From: Aspidapion aeneum
Lineage: Eukaryota; Arthropoda; Insecta; Coleoptera; Brentidae
Assembly: GCA_963576565.1 (NCBI GenBank)
Contig: OY755046.1
Coordinates: forward strand, 55,593,471 to 55,657,470
Reading direction: 5' to 3'
Length of the DNA stretch: 64,000 bases
Under the pieces are notes generated by a model. It ran no database searches. It saw only the letters and a program-made list of their open reading frames with translations, and was not told the DNA's origin. The translations under genes were made by a program, and so were the position numbers. Within the stretch, counting starts at the first letter, position 1, and every line of letters starts with the position of its first letter. This document shows, piece after piece, positions 22,450 through 33,200 of this stretch.

Positions 22450-22890
22450 AAGTAATAAGAAATGCTTCTGGACCGAAAACGGAGAGCAATTTTAAATGTT
22501 TTCCCTTGACTATCCAAGTATCCAACTATATTGGTTGAATAAAGTACACTTACAAAAAACAGTAAAATAAAAGTTTTTTTTAGTATTTGACCTTTTTGGC
22601 AACCGCTTACTATTTCCTCATCATTTTCCTTTTTCCGGTTTAGTAAGGGGCATTACGTCATTCGTGGGATTTTTGATGAAGAATTTATGACAACTGATTT
22701 GATCGATTACTAATGATCCAACCTGTTAACAGAAAATGCCTCAGTCAAAATGCAAGATTAGGTATAGGTATTTATGGGTCTGTTAAGACAAATTGGTGGT
22801 TCATAAAAAAGTCCACGAAGGCCCAATTTTGATGTCACAACCTTCTACTAATTTCACCAAGTGAATTATTTTTAAAACATACTTTAAAAA
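22450..22890. other. No gene seen
   Basis: Non-coding DNA between the TIR element and the hammerhead repeat. No recognised structure. Confidence 0.35.
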
Positions 22891-23047
22891 CGAACAAACG
22901 TGAAATTTAGTACCCGTGAATTTAAAAATCAAACAAGTTTCGTGGCTAATTGGGTAAAAAGGAGTTTTTGTTTCTCTCATATTTTTCCGTGGGTAGCTTA
23001 AAAGCTTAAAACCTCACGGGGGTCCAAGATCTAATGGACATCTAATG

Positions 23048-23095
23048 AGTGTTGACAGTTAACTGTTTCGTCCTTATGGGACTCCTCAGAACACT
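23048..23095 (-). ncRNA. Hammerhead ribozyme, copy C (canonical, intact)
   Basis: Read on the minus strand from 23095. Stem I 5' strand AGTGTT, conserved core CTGAGGA (CUGANGA), stem II GTCC closed by CATAA and paired with GGAC. Then GAAA, stem III CAG closed by TTAA and paired with CTG, cleavage triplet GTC (C at 23054), and stem I 3' strand AACACT, which pairs perfectly over 6 bp. Every invariant position (C3, G5, A6, G8, A9, G12, A13, A14, U16.1, C17) is present. It is type I (stem I open) with the very short stem III typical of animal retrotransposon-associated hammerheads, which often cleave better as dimers. Predicted cleavage lies between 23054 and 23053. Confidence 0.9.
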
Positions 23096-23411
23096 GCTTG
23101 GTCAATGTGAACCTCTTGCGAAGTTAATTAGACTGTTTTGTCTCTAATCCTATGTAAATAGTGAGATAACTCTAGCAAGAAGCGCCATCTATCGAGATAA
23201 GAGATAAACCAGAACAAAAGCAGGCGTAAATAAACTGCTATACATATCGATGAATGAAAAGATCGATTACAAATAAAAATAAACAAACTAATCCGTGACC
23301 TAAGACAGCTCTTCTGCCTTTCAGGCCAGATCAACGCTTATTGCGTTTTTAACCGCCATCAGACGCTCACGTGGTCTAATTAACTTCGCAAGAGTGTCAC
23401 ATTGAAAAAGC

Positions 23412-23457
23412 AGTGTTCTGAAGTCCTATAAGGACGAAACAGTTAACTGTCAACACT
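23412..23457 (+). ncRNA. Hammerhead ribozyme motif, copy D (2-nt core deletion)
   Basis: AGTGTT / AACACT stem I, stem II GTCC-TATAA-GGAC, GAAA, CAG-TTAA-CTG and GTC are all intact, but the core reads CTGAA where CTGAGGA is expected, losing two G residues including the catalytic G8. Predicted inactive. Confidence 0.8.
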
Positions 23458-23618
23458 TATTAGGTGTCAATTAGATCTTGGACCCCCGCGAGGTTAAGCT
23501 TTTAAGCTATCCCCGGAAAAATATGAGAGAAACAAAAACTCCGTTTTACCCGATTTTAACCGCCATCAGACGCTCAGGTGGTCTAATTAACTTCGCAAGA
23601 GTGTCACATTGAAAAAGC

Positions 23619-23664
23619 AGTGTTCTGAAGTCCTATAAGGACGAAACAGTTAACTGTCAACACT
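23619..23664 (+). ncRNA. Hammerhead ribozyme motif, copy E (2-nt core deletion)
   Basis: Identical in layout to copy D, including the same loss of two G residues from the core. The deletion therefore predates the local ~207-bp duplication. Predicted inactive. Confidence 0.8.
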
Positions 23665-23865
23665 TATTAGGTGTCAATTAGATCTTGGACCCCCGCGAGG
23701 TTAAGCTTTTAAGCTATCCCCGGAAAAATATGAGAGAAACATAAACTCCTTTTTACCCGATTAGCCACGAAACTTGTTTGATTTTTAAAAACGAAGTTTG
23801 CTTTACGACATTTTGTAAAAATCACCACATAATAACACTAAAATATTTAGCGTATATACTTACTT

Positions 23866-24225
23866 TCACAAACTTCCCAACATTTTTAACTTCCCTCTTA
23901 ATACCTCTTGGATTTCCCTATTCGCTATCTCGTAACTAGTTTCTAAATTCTTTACTACGCTTGCGCAGTCCATCGTTAACGTTAAACTGTCAAAAACATC
24001 CGCTATTTTATCGCAAGAGTCTGGCTCGATTTTGCAAAAACTCTCCACGACCACTGAACACGCGTTGATTTGGCTTTTAAGTTGCGTCACTACTTGAGTG
24101 AGGCGGTCTTTCGATTTTGAGGTAGGTGCTGAGGGGTTTGGTTGCTTCTTTTTGCTCTTCTTCGTTTGCTGAGGTTTGACTAGCTCGTTACACATATGAC
24201 AGATCATACAACACACGCCTATAAC
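23866..24225 (-). CDS. NAA25: NAA25 exon 15 (residues 833-951, stop)
   Basis: Acceptor CCCTTTCAG. It starts VIGVCCMICHMCNEL, an unusual Cys/His cluster not obvious in vertebrate homologues, then KKSKKKQ and helices ending VLRGKLKMLGSL before TGA (23868-23866). Two bases after the stop a perfect donor consensus GTAAGTAT appears, so a 3'-UTR intron is possible. Confidence 0.85.
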   Translation of the reverse strand, partial: VIGVCCMICHMCNELVKPQQTKKSKKKQPNPSAPTSKSKDRLTQVVTQLKSQINACSVVVESFCKIEPDSCDKIADVFDSLTLTMDCASVVKNLETSYEIANREIQEVLRGKLKMLGSL

Positions 24226-27200
24226 CTGAAAGGGAATTATTTTAAATTTTGATTCCAAAAATTTTTTTGACAAAGTGCAACATCAATAACTTTGAACTTT
24301 CTACTCCCAGTAATAATGAAGTTACACGAATTTTGATAAAAAATCACGCTGTACATACACTCTAAAGCGTATAACAAACGCTGGGGTCTAGCGTCTGGTA
24401 ATAATTGGATCTCTGCCCAAGTAACATTTCTTTATTTATAGCAGAAGCTAGAGAGAGAAACCAATAGTTCCGATTCTGTTGAATACATATCTTTAGAGTA
24501 ATGAATTTTTTGTATAAAAGCTTTAGCGATATTTTAGATTCACAATGGCTATATAAAATAATTTAGGTCACAAGATTGCCAAAAATGTCAAAGTCCCAAA
24601 ATTATTTTATCACATGAAAACTGTATATATTTTATAAGGAGTTTGTCATTTTTTTGATCATCAAATTACCTGCCAGACTTAGTTTACTGATAAAATCGTA
24701 TCTGAAAAACTCTTAAAACAAGCGCGCCAGCTCAAAAATGCTTTTTGATTGTTTTTTTAATAAAAAAATAACAAATATTTAAAATAAAAAAAGAAAGTCA
24801 ACGTGGTCAACATAACCTCACTTTTTATATTTGTTTTTTAAAGTGCGGTATTAAAAGCGTTTAATTCAACACTTACTTCTGAATGAACCGAACTTTTAAG
24901 AAAACAAGGTTTTACATGGCGGCCTATTTACATAATGTAATAACCCGCGAAAATTCAAATTATAACAGCCCTGTTGGATCCCTCTCTTCTTTTAGTACAC
25001 GCAGCGTTCATATCGTGTAAGTGATTAACGGCATTTTATTAATTAACGGGCGCGAGTATTCGCCCTAAAGATATCCCCAACTAAGGGATATTAAAAATAA
25101 TATATAATATGCCACTATGGGTAACTATAAAAACAAAAGAATTAAGTTTACTTTTAAGCCTTCCTATAAAACCTTTTTAAAATGCCTAAAAGTAATGACA
25201 AAAACCAAAAGTCTAAAGTTTATATTTATCACTCTTAAAAACCTTAAGAAAACTAGGTTCTATATGGCCGGCTATATAATCATATTTACTATTAAACTAC
25301 TGGTAAGTATAAAAACAAAAAGATCTAAGGTTTAACCTTTTAGCCCTATTATAAAACACTTTTGTTATGACCTAAAGTAATGAAAAAGTTTATATTTATT
25401 TCTTTATAAAAACTAGGTAAAATGGTTTCATAGGATCATCATTATAAATGAGAAATGAATAGAACCAAAGTATCTAAAAGGAACAGAAGGAATATCAGTT
25501 TTATTATATTCCCTTTATAAATCACTTTTTGGTTGTATATTACCTAATTAGGTAATTGGCAATATAAATTACCTCTATTGTATAACACCTCTTTAGGTAA
25601 TTGGCAATATAAATTACCTTTACATAGCCAAATTAATCCTAAAACACCCTCTAAATAACTAATAATGTTACTTGGGCTGGTACCTATATATTTTCTGGAA
25701 ACCCAAATTGTACCGGATCCAAAACATCTACCTCATTCTTAACATAATCCTCAGTTAAAAAATTGTTGTCCAAATAGTTTCGTCTGTGAAAAATCCACAT
25801 AAATCACAAAAAGAAACAAGAAAGGTAAAAAAAACAATTTTTTATTTAAAACAATCTACACAACCCTATATTTTGATTTAGTCACTGCTTTACGGTCGGA
25901 TATTTCAAAATAATTAATAGAGAACAAAAGTGGCGTTTTAAGTAGCACTTTTCAATGTTGCAAGAATTTTAGTGGCCACTGACCCTAAAGTGTGACCTAA
26001 ACGCTTAGTGCAAGTGGCAAAAAGTTTCATTCTAGCTACGACCCTGTCCCACCATCAAGGGTATTAAGAAGAATTGGAAGAGTTTGAGTGGGATAAAAAT
26101 AGGAGAAAAATAACAAAAACAAAGACAAATAAATCCGGATAGAGCCTTGATAGAGCTTACCTCTATAACATTGACAGCAACTTCCAATCCTTTCCGTTTC
26201 TCTCTGAAGTCAGAAGATTTGTTCGTACAATTGTCTTTAAGAACATTCTCTAAATTTCCTATCTCTTTCTCCGCCCGGCTAGTCCAATTCTGTCTGTCCT
26301 CGTCAGTCTGTTTTTCTGTGGCCAGCGATATGAGAAATTCCAAGAGTGTGGTTATGATTATTCGATAAGGCGTTGCTAGGAAACCGTGAAGTCGTGAAGG
26401 CATTGGGTAACAGACGAGATGCTAAAAAAGAATAAAAAAATTAAAGGACTTACTTAAAAATTAACCGTAATGAAATTAATATTATAAATATGTACCTGTT
26501 TTATAGGAATTAACTCTTGTTCACTTAAACATTTCTCTAAACTTAACCAGTCTTTCATTATTTGTCTGAGATGCTCAATGTTTTTATCTTTAACTCCATC
26601 AATCGACCTCAAAACCTACAAGAAAATTTACATATTACTATCACCCATGAATAGAATAATAATAAAAAATACTCTGCCAATATATGGGCACCTAAGCTCA
26701 CACTAGTTATAGTGTACGTGTGAGCTAATATAACTAAAAACTAAAATATATTTTATTCAACTCCAGACTCATTTCTCACTTAAACTTTAATTTACTAATC
26801 TACACTTCTCTTTAAACTAAAATGTATTTTGCCTAACTCCAGACTCAATTACCTTTCGTTTGATATCACACACGCCAGATTTTCACTTAAACTCTAATTT
26901 TCCAAATCTACCCCCACCCTTTTTTTTAAATGCTCTAAAATGTATTTTGTTTATTTCCAGACTCAATTACCCTTCGTTTGATATCATACACGCCATATTT
27001 TCACATAAACTCTAATTTTTGAAATCTACCCCCCCCCCACCCTTTTATTTGCCTTGTGTTACTTAGTCTAGGTACCGAATTTCATTCAAATCCGACAAGC
27101 AGTTTTTAAGTTATGCGCGTTGGTCGTTACAGACAGACGGCGCGACAAAAAAGTTTCAAAATCATCTGAAACGCAAAAATATAAATAAAAATTTTAAATG

Positions 27201-30200
27201 GGATAAACATTTTTTTTCTCAAAAAAATTAGGATCACCATAGCTCACACTACTATATTATAGTAACAGTGTGAGCTAAAATTATAATAAAAGCAACAAAA
27301 ACACTAATTAAAAAAATAAAAATAAACTACAATGTCCAACAAAAGAATAAGATAAGACAGTTTTCATCAATAATTAATAAATTATTTGCTATTTTTTATT
27401 TTTATCATTTTTGTTAAAATATTATTTACCTCTATGGCTGCACTAAGGGCCCATAAGATATGCGTTCTGAGCTTTAAAAATTTCAAGTCTTGGTGAAACA
27501 ATTTTTTAATTTCTTCCGATTGTTCCACCGACTCTTTGGCAAATTCGGGCTCCCAGTTTACCATCACTTGAAGATCCCTGTTGTCCCTAACAACGCAAAT
27601 TATTTATTAATTTTAAACGCGACATTTCGGCAATCCTATTTTATAGGCTGCTACTTATACTAATTGTTGCAAAAATATTTTTGTTCTGCATGATAAATCC
27701 TGTTTCAATAAACTTTCGTTTTCGCCAATGCGATTCTTTATGCAAAACTCTAGCTTCAGACCATTGAGTTCTATGACGGACGCCAAGCCGGATTATTCCA
27801 CTTTTCCAACCGTAATTGATTACTTTTTTATGTTCCTTTACTCTAACCCAAAGAGAAGAAACGAAACACCCTCTGATGAAACTGATAACATACGAGGTAT
27901 GACAATAAAATTATAAGACTGTTGTAAAAAATCTACTTTATTTAAATACTAATACAACTTAATGTTTCCCATCAATGTAGTTCCCTTCTCTATCGACACA
28001 GCCTGGCATGAGTTTTTTTTCAAATGTTGGAAGCAATTTTGGAAATCATTAGAAGAGATAATGTTAAGAAGTCTTGCCGTTTTTTCCTTGACGTGTTCTA
28101 ATATTTCAAAATGGTTTCCTTTTAACGATTTCTTCACTTTGGGAAACAGGTAGAAGTCGCAAGGGGCTAAGTCTTCTGATTAGTTAAAAACTGGTGGGCG
28201 TTGTGAGCCGGTGCATTGTCCTGGTAGAGCAGCCACGCGATGTTCTTCCACAAATGAGGACGCTTTTTCCTTACACGTTCCCTTAGCTACATCAATACTT
28301 CCAAATATAAATGTTGGTTGACTGTTTGACCCTCACGGGCCTATCCAATAAGAATAACACCCTAATATCGAAAAAAAAAACAATGAGCATCGCTGTTTTG
28401 GATGTGCTGGAGCGCCCTTCTCGTTCATCATCTTTAACTTCTTCACGACCGACCATCGAAAAAGCTTTTATGCCACATAAAAATCATTGCACGAGACATA
28501 CACTGCTCTCCGTTAGCATTTGAAAGCATTCAGTAGCTGTTTTTTTGAGTTTTACTTCAAATTAATATGTGGGTCAATTTTTTCTATTGTAATAACTCCA
28601 GCAAAGGAGCTATGCACGATCAGCTTCAAACCACTGCGTAAGCCAAACTAGTAGAGAGAAGGTTCACAAGATTGCACGCGGTAGTAGAGCGCGCATCAAG
28701 GTGAATAAATCCTACAGCCCGAGGCGTGGAAATTTAAAACCTGTTAGTACGGTTCATTCCTAAAATTTCATTGTCATACCTCGTATAATCAAGAGTAGGA
28801 TTTAAGGAATACTATCTACTGGATCACCTAAAGTGCTTTGTTGAGTTTTCCCAAATTTTATGTATCTTTAGAGCCTTTTGAAATTAACACTCGAGAAAAC
28901 ACATAATTTTTAATTCAATCAAAGAATGTTCTGATGACGCCTAACATTGTTTATTAAAATCAATTGAATACTTATTAAAATTTCAGTTCTGATAACTGCA
29001 ATTACCTTAACAGATCCCATTCAATTTTGTTATCTTTCGGTGATATGTCCAAATGATACAAGCTGTCAACACTGCTACAATCTAGAATACTTAAAATTAT
29101 TCGATCTATCACAACGGAAGTGTAGTGTAAACTGTGATCCAAACGTTCCCTAAAGTCCATAAATTCCTCTAATTTTATAAATGATCCGAATTTGTAGGAA
29201 TAGGTTAAATGGTCTGTACTCTAAAACATGGAAAATTATATTTTATTATTTCTTTTGTTTTTTGGGCAGTTTGTTTGTCAATGACAGGCAAAAAAAAATA
29301 AATACCAAGAGAAGACACTTACATCTTTGTAATTTGAAGAAAAAAACTTCAAAGTATTATCAAACAAGCTTATACACAATGAAAATAAGCCGGTAGTGGC
29401 CAAGCGGCCACAGTGTAAGTAGCCTAAAGAATCTAATTGTAGGTGTTTTACGTCTAACGTCTGGTAAATGACGTTTGCATCCATCGCAGCACCTAAAAAA
29501 AAATAATTTATTTAAACACAAAATTAAAAACAAACCATTTTTTATTTGTAATTTTTTTTTGTTAAAAACAACGCCCCTTAAAAACTATTATTGGTCCAGA
29601 TTTAAAAAAAAAAGTCCTACTTAACTTACCTAATACATGGTAAAGTTTTAAAATGAGTAACTTAGCATGAAAATTACTAGGAGAATGTTTCAATAAAGTT
29701 TCTAATAACCTAATGGCGGATACAAGATGACTGCTTGTGTTCTCTTCTACCGACAAATTGTATAAAATATGAGCAGCCAATAAGGCGTAGTGATCAGAGG
29801 GACCCAAGTCCGTAGATGGTAGCCCTAAAAACAAAGACAATGTAAAACCTTTGAAGAAAATTTATCAATAAAAATTAAGACCAGCTTTACATTTTTCTTG
29901 AAACCTACCTCTTCCGTAAGTTTGATAACCGTGTTGATAGTGTAATGTCAAAGCCGTAGCCAAGTGCTTCAAATGAATGGCGGTCAAACCTCGGTGTGAA
30001 CCACAGAGCCGAGCGAGTTGTAGGGCACCTATGTGTCGTTGCATTTGGTCTGCCTAAAACGGTGATAATTTAGTTATTCGCATAAATAAAAGCTTTGTAG
30101 CTCTTAAGCTATGTAACGTACAAGTCGTACAATACTATCCAAATCAGGCTTAAAAGCAATGCCATTTCAAAGAATGTAAAGTTTTGGGATTTTTTTCTAA

Positions 30201-33200
30201 TTGGTCTAATAAAACCCAGTTATAAACACTACATGCCCCAAAAATTATTTTTTTAACACATATTTCTTCTAATTAACGCGTAAATTGATAATAGTAATTT
30301 CGCGAGTAATTCTATGGAAGAATTCTTCTACTCCGTAAACTGTACTCAAAATATTTTTTCCGCACTAGTGCGGAAAAGTAAATTTGTTACGATTTTGAGG
30401 TGTTCTATAACATTTAGACCGTTCAAAATACATTTGTATCTTTCCTAGCACATGAAATATCCTAAAAATATTCAAATTGACTAAAATTCTGCTATATTTT
30501 CAATATTTTCGACAAAATAAAGTTTTCAGTAAAATAGGTTCAAATTATAAGTTTTAAACCTCCCCGGTATAAATATCGTCATTGTCAATGTCAAACAACA
30601 ATGAACACTAGTGGTTTTAGATTTGGCATCTTAAATCACCATAGCAACAAAGTACAAACAAACTGTCAAAACAAAGCCAATTTTGCAGATACAAGCGTCT
30701 TTTGAATTTTTCAAACAAAAAAATCAGATTTTCAATGGATTCTTCGGACGAAGATCTACCCCAGTCAGTTCTAGAAGCCGCTAGAATGTGAATAATAATA
30801 ATTGATTTGATTAAAACGGTTTGAATATAAATAATTTTCTGATTAATTTTTAGTTTTTTCCTCACGCTTATAGAAAAAATAGTGTACCTAACTCGTGCGT
30901 AAAGTGTCTTTTCCGCACTTGATTGCTGGCCAAACTCCGCTATCGCGTCGTTTGGCCATCTGCAATCGCGTGCGGAAAAGAGGCACTTTCCGCACTAGTT
31001 AGGTAAACTACTATTCCATAACGATTATGTCATCAAGGTATCAAAAGTCGCAGAAGCAATGCATAAACCAAGTGGTTTAACTTTAAATTGATAAAAGCCT
31101 TTTTCCCTGTTGTAAAGCCAGTCCTTTCGTTATCTTCACATGAAATGTCAATGTCAATAGCAGAGGATTATGTCATCAACAAAAACTAAACAAGTCTTTC
31201 AGCGTGCACCTCTATTAAAAGACGCAAAAGCATTGCGTAAACCAAATGGTATAACTTTAAATCGATAAAAGCGATTTTCCCAGTTGTCAAGCCAGTCCTT
31301 ATGATATATTGCAATGTCAATGTCAGGAGCATAGGTTATAATATGTCATTCCTGGTAATGTCTTCTATAGTCTTCTATAGTCATTACAGATTTTCCAGCT
31401 ATGCATGAACAAATGTCGCAGGAGCATAGCATAAACCACAAGGTATAACTTTAAATTAATAAAAGCCTTTTCCCCAGTTGTAAGGCCAGTCCTTTCATTA
31501 TGCTCATATGAAATGTCAATGTCAATAGCAGAGAATTATGTCATCAAGAAAAACTAAATTAAACATGTATTTCAGCGTGCACCTGTAATTAAAAAAAAGT
31601 CGCAGAAGCATTGCATAATTTTCCCAGTTGTCAAGACAGTCCTTTCCTTATGATCCTATGCAATGTCAATGTCAGGAACATAGGTTATGTCATTCTTGGT
31701 AATGTCATTTAGTATTATATATTCATTCCAGATTATTCAGCTAAGTACGAACAAAAGTCGCGGGAGCATAGCATAAACCCCAAGGTATAACTTTAAGTTG
31801 ATAAAGTCATTCACTCAGTTGTGAAGCTAGCCTTTATCTTATGCTCTTTTGAAATGTCGATGTGAGTAGTCGTGAGCAGCAAGTTATATGTCTTTCTTGG
31901 TAATGTCATTCAATGATTTCAGATTTTCTAGCTAAAAAAGAACAAAAGTCGCAGGAGCACACAAGAAATAACAGAAGTCGCAGGACCATAGAATAAACCA
32001 GGTGGTATAACTTTAATTGACAAAAGACTCTTCCTCCAGTTGTGAATCCAGTCCTTTTCATTATGCTCTTATGAAATGTCGATGTCAGTAGCAGAAGATA
32101 TATGTATTTCTTGCAAAGAAATTCTTGATTTCTTGGTAATATCATTCAGTTTCTAGTCATTCCAGATGAGAAAAAACAAAATTCGCAGAAGCATAGCATA
32201 AACCACAAGGTACAACTTTAAATTGATAAAAGCAATTCCCCTAGTTGTGAAGCTAATATTTTCTATATGCATTTATGAAATGGCGATATCAGTAGAAGAG
32301 GGTATATGTCTTTCTTGAAAATGTCATTCAGATTTTTACAGTCATTACACATTTTCCAGCTAAGAAAAAAGTCGTAGGAGCGTGCATAAACGACATGATA
32401 TAACTTTAAATTGACAAAAATAATTAAGTCCTCCAGTTGTGGAGCCAGTGGTTTTCCTTATGCTCTTATGAAATATCGAGATCAGTAGCAGAGCAGCAGC
32501 AGTTTTCTAGTCATTCCAGATAGGAAAGAACAAAGTTCGCGGAAGCATAAACCACAAGGTATAACTTTAAATTGATAACAGCAATTCCCTCAGTTGTGAA
32601 ACTGGTCATTTTTATATTCTCTTATGAAATGGCGATATCAGTAGTAGAGGGTATAATTATGCTCTTCTTAGAAATGTCATTCAAATTTTTACAGTCATTC
32701 CCGATTTTCCAGCTAGGAAAAAAAAAGTCGCAGGATAGCATAAACCACATGGTATAACTTTAAATTGACAGAAGTAACTAATTCCTCCAGTTACGGAGCC
32801 AGTAGGATTCCTTATGCTCTTATAAAATGACGATATCAGTAGCAGAGGGTATATATGTCATTCTTGGGAATGTTATTTAGTTTTCTATAGTCATTCGAGA
32901 TTTCCCAGCTAAGAAAATAAAATAAACAGCACAGCCTAAACCACATGGTATAACTTTAAAGTAATTAAAATCTATTCTCTCAATTGTGAAGCTAGTCTTT
33001 TCCTCATGGTCTTATTAACTATCGATGTCAGTAGCAGCCGGTATATGTCTCTCTTGACAATGATATTCAGTTTTCTAGTTATTTCATATTTTCCAGCTAA
33101 GACACAAAAAACTTACCGACTGAGGAACAGTTGTCGAATTGATCCCCACATCTTTAACCAATTTAGCAGCTAAATCAGTTTTTTGATCGTCGTTCAATAA

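Larger units (their letters stand above)
22893..23790. mobile_element. Inverted hammerhead-ribozyme repeats (one unit against two truncated units)
   Basis: Positions 22893-23345 hold a nearly full unit of the 15.4-16.3 kb family with its ribozyme on the minus strand. At CCGCCATCAGACGCTCACG the sequence flips. 23346-23790 carries two direct, shortened (~207-bp) copies of the complementary arm, each with a ribozyme motif on the plus strand. The right end GCCACGAAACTTGTTTGATTTTT mirrors the left CAAGTTTCGTGGC. The block ends only ~75 bp beyond the NAA25 stop codon, so NAA25 transcripts may include part of it. Confidence 0.75.

Noticed and set aside
26695..27276. CRISPR-like alternation of repeat and spacer
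   Set aside because: The units are contiguous degenerate tandem repeats in a eukaryotic intron, with no constant repeat and unique spacer pattern.
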